Shown here in pieces: positions 7,739-15,204 of a DNA stretch of 19,517 nt (the stretch's first letter is position 1; each line of letters opens with the position of its first letter). The notes beneath the pieces are model-generated. The model was given only the letters and a program-made list of their open reading frames with translations. It did no database searches and was not told the origin of the DNA. Location of the stretch: assembly GCA_964546275.1 (NCBI GenBank), contig CAZJJG010000025.1, positions 1-19,517 of the forward strand, read 5' to 3'. Source of the stretch: MED-G78 sp964546275. Lineage in GTDB: Bacteria; Pseudomonadota; Gammaproteobacteria; Magnimaribacterales; D2472. The translations under genes and the position numbers were made by a program.

Positions 7739-8730
7739 AAAAGATGCTTAACAGCCTCTCTTTCAGACTCAAGCTCAGCAATTGATATTGCAAATTTTTC
7801 TTTAGCAAAATCAGATAAAGCAATATCTCTAATTATTTCTATGGATCCATCTTCCATAGTCATTAAAGGATACCCACAAATCAGACCTTCAGGAACTTCA
7901 TAGGATCCATCACTTGCTACGGCCGCACTGAAACAATCTCCAGCAGCTGTAGTGTTCTCACATGCAATTATTGTATCTAACGCAGCTTTAGCAGCAGATG
8001 TTGCTGAAGAAGCTCCTCTTGCATCTATAACGGCTTTACCTCTTTGTTGAACAGTAGGAAGAAAATCGTTTTCAACCCAATTCATGTCATCAATTATAGA
8101 TCCAACAGAATCTCCATCTACAGTTGCATTCTCAACATCAGGATACATAGTTGGGCTATGATTTCCCCAAATAATCATCTTTTGTACTTTATCGATAGAG
8201 CACTTAACCTTTTTTGAGATTACTGATTTAGCTCTACTGGCATCAAGCATAGTCATCGCCATCCATAATTGCGTTTCAACGCCAGAAGAATTTTTTCCAA
8301 TTAAAGCATTTGTGTTAGCTGGATTGCCAACTACTAAAATTTTTGCATCTGCTTTTCCATATTTTCCTACAGCTTGACCTTGTGCAACAAAAATACCACC
8401 ATTAATTTTTAATAGATCTGAGCGTTCTTCTATTTTTTTGCCTTCATAAACTATTCCTCTTGGGATACTTCCTACCAAAAGAAACCAATCTGCATCTTTA
8501 GCAGCATCAGAGAAATTATCTGTATATTCAACATTGCCCATATGGGGAAATGAAGAATCCTCTAACTCCATAACAACCCCTTCTAGTTTGCTAACCACTT
8601 GAGGTATTTCAACTAAAACTAAGTCTACAATTTTATTTCCAAAAGTCTTACCATCTAATAATCTTGGTATTAGTGAATATGCAATCTGACCTGCAGCACC
8701 AGTAACAACAACTTTAACTCTTGAATTCAT
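7735..8730 (-). CDS. mdh: Malate dehydrogenase (cytosolic-type, NAD-dependent)
   Basis: Interconverts malate and oxaloacetate with NAD(H) in the TCA cycle. The 331-residue protein belongs to the cytosolic/Thermus-like MDH branch. It shows a TGAAGQI Rossmann loop (10-16), EIPQ at the end of strand 2 (41-44, E41 favouring NAD), GVVMELED, VVGNPANTNA, LD at 162-163 with R166, and the catalytic H191 in WGNHS. The substrate loop keeps both arginines (R91 in IPRG and R103 in EERSDLL), but the stretch between them looks about six residues longer than in Thermus MDH. An AGGA about eight bases before the ATG supports the start. alkB ends 25 bases upstream, and the mdh TGA stop overlaps the next gene's GTG. 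Use of this MDH type rather than the E. coli type is common outside the enterics. Confidence 0.94.
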   Translation of the reverse strand: MNSRVKVVVTGAAGQIAYSLIPRLLDGKTFGNKIVDLVLVEIPQVVSKLEGVVMELEDSSFPHMGNVEYTDNFSDAAKDADWFLLVGSIPRGIVYEGKKIEERSDLLKINGGIFVAQGQAVGKYGKADAKILVVGNPANTNALIGKNSSGVETQLWMAMTMLDASRAKSVISKKVKCSIDKVQKMIIWGNHSPTMYPDVENATVDGDSVGSIIDDMNWVENDFLPTVQQRGKAVIDARGASSATSAAKAALDTIIACENTTAAGDCFSAAVASDGSYEVPEGLICGYPLMTMEDGSIEIIRDIALSDFAKEKFAISIAELESEREAVKHLL

Positions 8731-8755
8731 TTTTATTCCTTTATTTATGAAGATT

Positions 8756-9343
8756 TTATGAAGTAATTATAGTCCTAAATGTAAGATTTATTCTTGGCTT
8801 CATTAATTTTTTTGATTTTTTTATAGAATGTTTCCAGAATTTTTGAGTTTCTCCATTCATAATAATTAATGACCCATGCGACTGGTCAATAGAAAAAGAA
8901 ATATCATCAGTCTTATGTTTAAAAAAAATAGGTCTTTGCTCTCCAAATGAGACCGAAGCAATAGAGGTATCTTGCTTTATAGAGGATTCATCATCAGAAT
9001 GCCAGCCCATGCTATCTGAACCATCTCTATATAAATTTGCTAAAACTGAATTAAATTTTTCACCACTTACAGTTTCAATATTTTGTTTAATTTTCAATAG
9101 TACAGGGTGCCAATTATTTCTCTTAAGTGTTTTACCAGAGTATTTATAATTGCAGCCTTCATCTGCATACCAAGATTGTAGCCTTGGTATTTTTATATTT
9201 TTACCAAATAATTTAATTTCGCCTTCAAGCCAATCTAACTCATCTATCAGAATTTTTAACCATGCATTTTTATCATCCTCACCAAAAATATTTTCATAAT
9301 TTTTTATAGAGAGGTTAGGGTATGTAAATGTATTCTTATGCAT
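8756..9343 (-). CDS. alkB: AlkB-like 2-oxoglutarate/Fe(II) dioxygenase (ALKBH2/3-type)
   Basis: AlkB-family enzymes repair N1-methyladenine and N3-methylcytosine in DNA or RNA by oxidative demethylation. The 195-residue protein shows PRLQSWYAD (53-61) of the nucleotide-recognition lid, then NLYRDGSDSMGWHSDDE with iron ligands H115 and D117. The third ligand is H172 (FWKHSI), and R184 and R190 (PRINLTFR) bind 2-oxoglutarate. SVSFGEQR (131-137) is the typical strand before the jelly-roll core. The order and spacing match the short ALKBH2/3-like bacterial group more than E. coli AlkB itself, so the substrate is not certain. It leads an operon-like set with mdh. Its ATG lies only 38 bases from the divergent ATG at 9382, with no Shine-Dalgarno visible. 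Confidence 0.9.
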   Translation of the reverse strand: MHKNTFTYPNLSIKNYENIFGEDDKNAWLKILIDELDWLEGEIKLFGKNIKIPRLQSWYADEGCNYKYSGKTLKRNNWHPVLLKIKQNIETVSGEKFNSVLANLYRDGSDSMGWHSDDESSIKQDTSIASVSFGEQRPIFFKHKTDDISFSIDQSHGSLIIMNGETQKFWKHSIKKSKKLMKPRINLTFRTIITS

Positions 9344-9381
9344 TAATATAAAACTAATAAAAATAGATAATAATTCATTTT
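9344..9381. promoter_or_regulatory. Compact divergent promoter spacer between alkB-like gene and PLP enzyme
   Basis: Only 38 bases, almost all A and T, separate two divergent start codons. No Shine-Dalgarno is visible for either gene. On the + strand a GATAAT hexamer (9366-9371) lies ten bases before ATG 9382, close enough that transcription would start at or just before the ATG. On the - strand the region before ATG 9343 is equally AT-rich, but no single -10 stands out. Any -35 elements would lie inside the opposite promoter or gene. Promoter identity is inference. Confidence 0.45.
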
Positions 9382-10518
9382 ATGAAGAAATTTTTTGATA
9401 TTCCATTAAATAGAGAAAATACTTGGAGTACTAAGTGGAATCTATATAAAAATCAAGACGTAATACCTTTATGGGTAGCTGATATGGACTTTAAATCTCC
9501 TGAATTTATTCAGGAAGCTTTTTTAAAGAGAGTTGAGCATGGAAGTTATGGATATACTGAAATTCCTCAAGATTTAAATAAAGAAGTTGTTAATTTATAT
9601 AAAAAAAGTAATTGGTCCATTGAAGAAGATTGGATTGTTTGGCTACCAGGTCTTGAGACAGTAATTCATCAAATTTATAATCTTATTGCAGATACTCAAT
9701 CTGTAATTATTCCTAGACCTATTTATCCGCCATTTTTAAATGCTGCTCAACATAGTAGTAAAAAAATTATTTTTCATGATCTAGAGCGCCTCAATGGGAG
9801 GCTGGTTTACAACCTTGATAAATTTTCTTCTGATGCTGAAGAGAATTCATGGCTAATGTTTATTAATCCGCATAATCCAGGCGGAACAATATTTTTAAAA
9901 GATGAGTTGGAAGATTTAGCTAAGATAATTAAGCAGAAGAATATGTTTGTTTTATGTGATGAGATCCACTCTGATTTTATTTTAGATGCTAATGACTCAC
10001 ATCTTCATATGGCAACAATTAATAATATGATGGATAGAGTTATAACGATTAATTCACTGTCAAAAACTTTTAATATTGCTGGTCTTAATTGTGCTTTTGC
10101 AGTCATTCCTAATGACTCACTAAGAAAAAGTTTTAAGAAGATTTTAAAAGGGCATACTCCATCACCTAGCATCTTTGGATTAATAGGAACTTTAGCTTCT
10201 TTGAAGCATGGCGATGAATGGAAAAGAGAATTAATTGAATATCTAAATATAAATAAAGATTATTTACTTAATGAATTTAGTCCAAGAAAAGATATAGAGC
10301 TTATTGAGCCAAAAGGTACATACTTGCTATGGTTTAAAGTTTTTAATGGGAAGATCATAAACCTTCAACAGCATTTTGAATCTCATGGAGTTGGTTTATC
10401 TGATGGAAAGGATTTTGGAAAGCCTGGATGGATGAGATTAAATTTTGGTACAAACTTAGAACTATTAAAAAAAGCTTCTCCAAGAATTCATAAAGCCTTG
10501 GATGCGCTATCATCATGA
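9382..10518 (+). CDS. PLP-dependent MalY/PatB family cystathionine beta-lyase or aminotransferase
   Basis: Fold-type I PLP enzyme of the MalY/PatB group, whose members are mainly C-S beta-lyases acting on cystathionine or cysteine conjugates. The 378-residue protein has WVADMDFKSP near the N-terminus (31-40), the signature of this group. It continues with YGYTEIP (57-62), the INPHNPGGT motif (161-169), CDEIHSDFI (192-200, D193 pairing with the PLP ring nitrogen) and the Schiff-base lysine K228 in SLSKTFNIAGL. GWMRLNFGT near the end carries the carboxylate-binding Arg. The stop TGA overlaps the next gene's ATG as ATGA, so expression of the two is coupled. The upstream hom-thrC pair is not part of this transcript. 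Cystathionine cleavage for methionine synthesis is a reasonable guess, but an aminotransferase role cannot be excluded. Confidence 0.88.
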   Translation: MKKFFDIPLNRENTWSTKWNLYKNQDVIPLWVADMDFKSPEFIQEAFLKRVEHGSYGYTEIPQDLNKEVVNLYKKSNWSIEEDWIVWLPGLETVIHQIYNLIADTQSVIIPRPIYPPFLNAAQHSSKKIIFHDLERLNGRLVYNLDKFSSDAEENSWLMFINPHNPGGTIFLKDELEDLAKIIKQKNMFVLCDEIHSDFILDANDSHLHMATINNMMDRVITINSLSKTFNIAGLNCAFAVIPNDSLRKSFKKILKGHTPSPSIFGLIGTLASLKHGDEWKRELIEYLNINKDYLLNEFSPRKDIELIEPKGTYLLWFKVFNGKIINLQQHFESHGVGLSDGKDFGKPGWMRLNFGTNLELLKKASPRIHKALDALSS

Positions 10519-11741
10519 GTGGTATAGTCATAATTGGCGCTGGTCATGCAGGATGTAATACAGCAGTTAATCTAAGAAGATCCGGTTTCAAGGATGATAT
10601 TACAATCTTTACTTCTGAGGATAACCTTCCTTACCATAGACCCCCGCTATCAAAAAAATTTTTTAAGGGCGATGTCTCTTTAGAAGATATTTTCATAAAA
10701 AAGAAAACTTTTTATGATGATAACAATATTCAAATAAAAACTAGTACTGAAATTGTTCATGTTGATGCAAAAGCAAAATATGTAGAAACAAATAATGGAG
10801 ACCAGTATGAATTTTCTTGTCTTGTATTTGCTACAGGATCCTCATCCAGAAGATTTCCTGATAATTTGTATCCAGGCGTAGATATTTATTATCTTCGAGA
10901 TATAGCCGATGTTAACCGTATTAAAAAATCTTTAAAACATGCTAAAAAACCTTTATTAATTGGAGGGGGTTATATTGGTCTTGAGCTTGCAGCCTCAATG
11001 CAAGAAATGGGATTATCTGTATCTATTATTGAACTTGAAGATAGATTGCTTAAAAGAGTAACAGCGCCTGTCATGTCTAACTTTTACAAAAATTTACATG
11101 AATCAAGAGGGGTTAAAATTTTCTGTAATCAGAAAATAGAATCTATTAATATAAGTAATGATAAAGAATATAACCTGATAACAACCGATGATGAAAATAT
11201 TTCTACTGATCTTATTATTGCAGGCATTGGTGCTATAGCTAATGATGCTCTTGCTAAAGATGCTGGAATTAAATGTAAGAATGGGATTCTCGTTGATCAA
11301 TATTGCAGAACTAATATCCCCTATATATTTGCAGCAGGCGATTGTGCAAATTCTTTTAATGAACTTACAGGAAATTCTTTGAGGATTGAAAGTGTTCCCA
11401 GTGCAAATGCACATGCAAAAGTTATTGCTTCTTCAATTACTGGCAATGAGCTTGTTAATCGAGAGTTGCCATGGTTTTGGTCTGACCAATATGAATATAA
11501 ACTTCAAATGGCAGGATTATCTGATGGTTATGATGATATTTATATACACGGCAAAATAGAAGATAATAGTTTTATAGTTTGTTACGGAAAGGCTGGTAGT
11601 TTAATAGCAATAGATTCTGTTAATATGCCTAAAATATATAATAATTATAAGAAAGCTTTGTCTAATAGTATGAAGATAGCCATGGATTTGGTTAAGGATC
11701 CCAATTTTGATCCATCTTCTATCTTTTCAGCTTCTTACTAA
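10515..11741 (+). CDS. FAD-dependent NADH:ferredoxin reductase-type oxidoreductase
   Basis: Flavoprotein of the BphA4/rhodocoxin reductase group, which passes electrons from NAD(P)H to a small ferredoxin serving an oxygenase or P450. The 408-residue protein has the FAD site GAGHAG (8-13), YHRPPLSK (40-47) typical of this group, and ATGSS (106-110). The second Rossmann site is GGGYIG (150-155), followed by E173 at the end of its second strand, which favours NADH. AAGDCA (273-278) is the FAD-ribityl motif. The PWFWSDQY stretch (319-326) is also characteristic of ferredoxin reductases rather than of lipoamide dehydrogenases. No CXXC redox pair is seen. The ATG overlaps the preceding PLP-enzyme stop by four bases. 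No ferredoxin or oxygenase gene is adjacent, so the physiological partner is unknown. Confidence 0.9.
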   Translation: MSGIVIIGAGHAGCNTAVNLRRSGFKDDITIFTSEDNLPYHRPPLSKKFFKGDVSLEDIFIKKKTFYDDNNIQIKTSTEIVHVDAKAKYVETNNGDQYEFSCLVFATGSSSRRFPDNLYPGVDIYYLRDIADVNRIKKSLKHAKKPLLIGGGYIGLELAASMQEMGLSVSIIELEDRLLKRVTAPVMSNFYKNLHESRGVKIFCNQKIESINISNDKEYNLITTDDENISTDLIIAGIGAIANDALAKDAGIKCKNGILVDQYCRTNIPYIFAAGDCANSFNELTGNSLRIESVPSANAHAKVIASSITGNELVNRELPWFWSDQYEYKLQMAGLSDGYDDIYIHGKIEDNSFIVCYGKAGSLIAIDSVNMPKIYNNYKKALSNSMKIAMDLVKDPNFDPSSIFSASY

Positions 11742-11759
11742 CTTTATTTGGAGAAAAAT

Positions 11760-12662
11760 ATGAGCATAAGATTTGATAACCAAGTTGCAATTGTTACAGG
11801 TGCTGGTGGAGGCATTGGAAAAGAGCATGCTTTAGAGCTTGCAAGAAGGGGCGCTAAAGTAGTTGTAAATGATTTAGGTGGGAGCGTTGATGGAAGCGGA
11901 ACAAGTGATGCAGCTGAAGCTGTAGTCGAGCTCATAAAATCAGAAGGCGGAGAAGCTATGGCAAATGGGGCCAGCGTTACTGATTTACCAGCTATTCAGA
12001 ATATGGTTAAAGAAGTTATGGATAAGTGGGGAAGAATTGATATCTTGGTTAATAATGCTGGAATACTTAGAGATAAAAGTTTTCATAATGTAACTTTAGA
12101 TGATTTTAATTTAGTTATGGATGTGCATTTTCAAGGCACTTTAAATTGTACTCATACTATTTATCCAATTATGAGAGAGCAGGGTTACGGCAGAATTGTT
12201 TTTACTAGTTCTTCAAGTGGAGTATTTGGTAACTTTGGGCAAAGTAATTATGGAGCAGCAAAGATGGCGATGGTTGGGCTAATGAATACTTTAAAAATAG
12301 AAGGCCAGAAATATAATGTTTTTTCAAACTCAATAACACCTGTTGCTTATACAAGAATGACAGAAGGTTTAATACCTGAAGATTTTGGTAAAAATATGCA
12401 ACCGGAATACGTAACACCAGCAGTCATGTATTTATCTAGCGATCAAGCGCCAAATGGGGCTATTATGTCTGCAGGAGCTGGGGTTTTCTCAAGAATTTTT
12501 ATCCATGAAACCATGGGAGTTTCTTTGGGTACTGGTGAGGATATGACCCCTGAAAATATAGCTGCAAACTGGGATGGCATATCAGATATGACAGATGCTA
12601 GAGCACTTCAAAATGGCGGCGAGCAAACTATAAAAATATTTGAGTTAATTAATAAAGAATAA
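11760..12662 (+). CDS. Short-chain dehydrogenase, MFE-2-type (3R)-hydroxyacyl-CoA dehydrogenase-like
   Basis: NAD(P)-dependent SDR closely resembling the dehydrogenase domain of peroxisomal multifunctional enzyme 2 (HSD17B4), which oxidises 3-hydroxyacyl-CoA in beta-oxidation. Counting from ATG 11760 the protein has 300 residues. It shows TGAGGGIG (13-20), the N-D-L-G-G stretch after strand 2, NNAG (98-101), and the catalytic set S151, Y164 and K168 in a GNFGQSNYGAAK context that is characteristic of MFE-2-like SDRs. I chose ATG 11760 because GGAG (11750-11753) lies six bases before it. A TTG at 11748 would overlap this ribosome site and add MEKN. The gene follows the flavoprotein by 18 bases and could be co-transcribed. 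Its stop is one base from that of the convergent GST gene. The exact acyl substrate cannot be read from the sequence. Confidence 0.88.
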   Translation: MSIRFDNQVAIVTGAGGGIGKEHALELARRGAKVVVNDLGGSVDGSGTSDAAEAVVELIKSEGGEAMANGASVTDLPAIQNMVKEVMDKWGRIDILVNNAGILRDKSFHNVTLDDFNLVMDVHFQGTLNCTHTIYPIMREQGYGRIVFTSSSSGVFGNFGQSNYGAAKMAMVGLMNTLKIEGQKYNVFSNSITPVAYTRMTEGLIPEDFGKNMQPEYVTPAVMYLSSDQAPNGAIMSAGAGVFSRIFIHETMGVSLGTGEDMTPENIAANWDGISDMTDARALQNGGEQTIKIFELINKE

Positions 12663-12663
12663 T

Positions 12664-13275
12664 TTAAATATCAAAACTAGGTCGATCTGAGACTTCATTA
12701 ATATATTCATTTAGGTTTTTATAGTCGACTATATTAAGTCGATTTAGTTTGACTAAAAATTGAAGTGACGTAACCATTTGAAGATCGGCATAAGTTAATC
12801 TATCTCCTGCTATAAATTCTCTGCTTGCAAGTATTTGATCATAATCTTTTAGAGCTTTTACACCTATATCTCTTTGAGCCAAGCCATATTCCTTATTTTG
12901 ATTTTCCATTTCACTCATATTTGGATGAGTATGCCTAAAACCATGCATTAACGGGATCATTAATTCAAAAGATACTCGTGAATACCACATTTCTATAGAA
13001 GCTATCTCCATGGGACTCTCACCAAACATATTCGGCTCAGGATAAAGACACTCAAGATATCTGCAAATAGCTGTTGTTTCCAAAATAATAGTGCCATCAT
13101 CTAACTCCAAGGCTGGAACTTTAGCATTTGGTGCTATTGCTTTATATTCTGGAGTTTTATGTTCTAATTTTCCAAGATCTAGATTTATAACTTTTATATC
13201 TTGGATATTTTTTTCAGCAATATAGATTAAAACTTTTCTAGGATTGGGAGCAAATTTGCTTGAATATAACTTCAT
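12664..13275 (-). CDS. Glutathione S-transferase family protein
   Basis: Cytosolic GST-like protein of 203 residues with the normal two-domain layout. The N-terminal thioredoxin fold (about 1-80) starts MKLYSSKFAPNPRKV and includes the cis-proline VP at 53-54. The glutathione gamma-glutamyl contact region reads ETTAICRYL (66-74), with Thr where Ser is usual. The C-terminal helical domain (about 88-200) carries the N-capping box in GDRLTYADL (157-165). Ser5 or Ser6 could be the thiol-activating residue. The substrate is unknown: roles range from electrophile detoxification to ring-opening or chaperone functions. The gene is the last of the apparent nrdA-nrdB-hemolysin III unit, starting nine bases after the hemolysin III stop, with no Shine-Dalgarno visible. 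A single base separates its stop from the convergent SDR stop. Confidence 0.9.
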   Translation of the reverse strand: MKLYSSKFAPNPRKVLIYIAEKNIQDIKVINLDLGKLEHKTPEYKAIAPNAKVPALELDDGTIILETTAICRYLECLYPEPNMFGESPMEIASIEMWYSRVSFELMIPLMHGFRHTHPNMSEMENQNKEYGLAQRDIGVKALKDYDQILASREFIAGDRLTYADLQMVTSLQFLVKLNRLNIVDYKNLNEYINEVSDRPSFDI

Positions 13276-13284
13276 AAAACTATT

Positions 13285-13923
13285 TTATCCAACTACGGAA
13301 TAGATAACTATAAAGTGGAGTATTGCTGCAATAGAAACTAAGACATGAAAAAATTCATGATAGCCAAAATATTTTGGACTTATATCTGGAAATTTTAAGC
13401 CATAACCAATAGCGCCAACAGAATAAATAGTTCCACCAGCTATAGTTAAAGTAAAATTAGTAAAACCCATTACAGTCGACATTACTGATAGATATGGAAT
13501 AGCCACATATCCTGCAACAAGATAGATACCAGCTCTTATAATTCTAGGTGTATTAGTAAATAAAAATACCTGAAGTATTCCAATTCCTGCAACTATCCAT
13601 ATTACAAAAAGTAATTGAAAGCCAATATCTTCAGGTAGAATTAAAAGACATATGGGAGTAAAGCTGCCAGCAATCATGATAAAGATTGATGAATGATCAA
13701 GTCTTCTCATTATTTTTAGAACCCTAGGCCTCCAATTAATTCTATGATACAGGGCGCTAAAACCAAACATCATAAAAATACCTAATGAATAAATAATCGT
13801 GGCAGCTAATTCAATTGAATTAGTGCTTTTACTTATTAATGGTATACAGGCTCCAAGTGATACAAAGAACATCCATTCATGAAAGTAGCCTCTTAGTAGA
13901 GGCTTTTTCAATAAAGGATTCAT
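13285..13923 (-). CDS. Hemolysin III / TrhA (PAQR-like) family membrane protein
   Basis: Polytopic inner-membrane protein of the hemolysin III family, distantly related to PAQR receptors and alkaline ceramidases (CREST superfamily). The 212 residues are mostly hydrophobic and fit about seven membrane segments. Conserved family landmarks are RGYFHEW (11-17), SALYHR (56-61), RRLDHSSIF (73-81) and GYHEFFHVLVSIAAILH (187-203). H60, H77, H189 and H193 are the likely metal-site residues. E. coli YqfA (TrhA) and B. subtilis YplQ are relatives. Proposed roles involve membrane energetics or lipid homeostasis, and the name does not establish haemolysis. The ATG shares one base with the nrdB stop (TAATG), so it is translationally coupled to ribonucleotide reductase. 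Confidence 0.92.
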   Translation of the reverse strand: MNPLLKKPLLRGYFHEWMFFVSLGACIPLISKSTNSIELAATIIYSLGIFMMFGFSALYHRINWRPRVLKIMRRLDHSSIFIMIAGSFTPICLLILPEDIGFQLLFVIWIVAGIGILQVFLFTNTPRIIRAGIYLVAGYVAIPYLSVMSTVMGFTNFTLTIAGGTIYSVGAIGYGLKFPDISPKYFGYHEFFHVLVSIAAILHFIVIYSVVG

Positions 13924-15188
13924 TATTCCCAGTTAAGAGCTCCGCCGACTTGATATTCAGTAACTCTAGTTTCAAAGAAATTTTTCTCTTTTCTAAGGTC
14001 GATAATTTCTGACATCCAAGGGAAAGGATTTGAAACACCTTTAAACTCTTCTTCTAGACCAATCTGAGTTAATCTTCTATTAGCGATAAACTTAAGGTAC
14101 TCTTCCATCATAGCTGCATTCATTCCAAGAACACCTCTAGGCATTGTATCTCTTGCATACATAATTTCTAGCTCTGTACCCTCTAAGATCATTTGAGCCG
14201 CTTCTGATTTCATTTCTTCATCCCAGAGATGCGGGTTTTCAATTTTGATTTGATTAATTACATCAATACCAAAATTTACATGCATTGATTCATCTCTCAA
14301 AATATATTGAAATTGTTCTGATGTGCCTACCATTTTATTTCTTCTTCCCATCGAAAGAATTTGAGTAAAGCCACAGTAGAAAAATATTCCTTCTAAGACA
14401 CAATAAAAAGCAATTAAATTTTTAAGTAATTGTTTATCTGTTTCTTCAGTGCCTGTTTTAAATTCAGGATCTGATATTTCTTGGGTATATTTAAGTCCCC
14501 ATGAAGCTTTCCTAGCAACACATGGAATTTCTCTATACATATTAAATATCTCTCCTTCATCCATGCCAAGAGACTGAATGCAATACTGGTATGCATGTGT
14601 ATGAATTGCTTCTTCTAAACTTTGTCTAAGAATATATTGTCTACACTCAGGATTGGTTATTAGTCTATATAAAGCTAGCACCAGATTATTAGCTACCAGG
14701 GAATCAGCTGTTGAGAAAAACCCAAGATTCCTTTTTACAATAGTTCTTTCATCTTCAGTTAAACCATCTTCTGATTTCCATAAAACAATATCATTAGTCA
14801 TATTAATTTCTTGCGGCATCCAATGATTTGCACTACCGTCAAGATATTTTTGCCAAGCCCAGTCGTATTTAAATGGAACTAGTTGATTAAGATCAGCTTT
14901 ACAATTAATCATCATCTTCTGATCTACTTGTATTCTTTCTCCCATCATCTCATCTAATTCTGCTATACCAGCAGCCTCATCAAGATTTTTTACTGCTTCT
15001 CTTGCTTTTTCTGCTCTTGAGCCTTCTTCAATCGTTTTGCTTTCATAAGTTTCCACAGCTTCCTGCTCAATAGCAACAGGCGCAGCTACAAGTTCTTCCT
15101 GAACAGGAGTACTTACATTTACATTCTTCGTAGGAGCGCTTGGCGGTGCTACAACTTCTTCTTTACTATATTCATCCCAATTTAACAT
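13923..15188 (-). CDS. nrdB: Ribonucleoside-diphosphate reductase beta subunit, class I
   Basis: R2 subunit that houses the di-metal site and tyrosyl radical driving ribonucleotide reduction in NrdA. The 421-residue protein resembles the Pseudomonas type. Metal ligands by spacing against E. coli R2 are D162, E193, H196, E266, E300 and H303. The radical tyrosine is present as Y200 (EEAIHTHAY), which argues against the Phe-bearing class Ic. Residues 8-80 form a low-complexity Ala/Glu/Val/Pro linker before the conserved core (VDQKMMINCKADLNQLVPFKYDW). The C-terminal tail EYQVGGALNWE carries the radical-transfer Tyr and the NrdA-docking peptide. The N-terminus MLNWDEY partly repeats that tail. 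The ATG lies 16 bases after the nrdA stop, behind an AGGAAAA ribosome site. The hemolysin III-family gene overlaps its stop. Confidence 0.97.
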   Translation of the reverse strand: MLNWDEYSKEEVVAPPSAPTKNVNVSTPVQEELVAAPVAIEQEAVETYESKTIEEGSRAEKAREAVKNLDEAAGIAELDEMMGERIQVDQKMMINCKADLNQLVPFKYDWAWQKYLDGSANHWMPQEINMTNDIVLWKSEDGLTEDERTIVKRNLGFFSTADSLVANNLVLALYRLITNPECRQYILRQSLEEAIHTHAYQYCIQSLGMDEGEIFNMYREIPCVARKASWGLKYTQEISDPEFKTGTEETDKQLLKNLIAFYCVLEGIFFYCGFTQILSMGRRNKMVGTSEQFQYILRDESMHVNFGIDVINQIKIENPHLWDEEMKSEAAQMILEGTELEIMYARDTMPRGVLGMNAAMMEEYLKFIANRRLTQIGLEEEFKGVSNPFPWMSEIIDLRKEKNFFETRVTEYQVGGALNWE

Positions 15189-15204
15189 TTTTATTTTCCT
15201 TTAA

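Noticed and set aside
8000..8017. 18-base exact match between the rplS repeat (8-25) and the + strand of mdh
   Set aside because: In mdh it is antisense to a conserved Arg-Gly-Ala-Ser-Ser motif, and the match does not extend. It is a coincidence of codons for Ala/Glu and their complements, not a mobile repeat.
11103..11414. 103-residue open frame antisense to the flavoprotein gene
   Set aside because: It is fully inside a clearly coding gene, has low-complexity Ile/Ser/Cys composition and no recognisable motif or ribosome site.
11748..11759. TTG start for the SDR gene, adding residues MEKN
   Set aside because: The TTG overlaps the GGAG ribosome site that is correctly spaced for ATG 11760, and the family normally starts a few residues before the RFDNQVAIVTGAG region.
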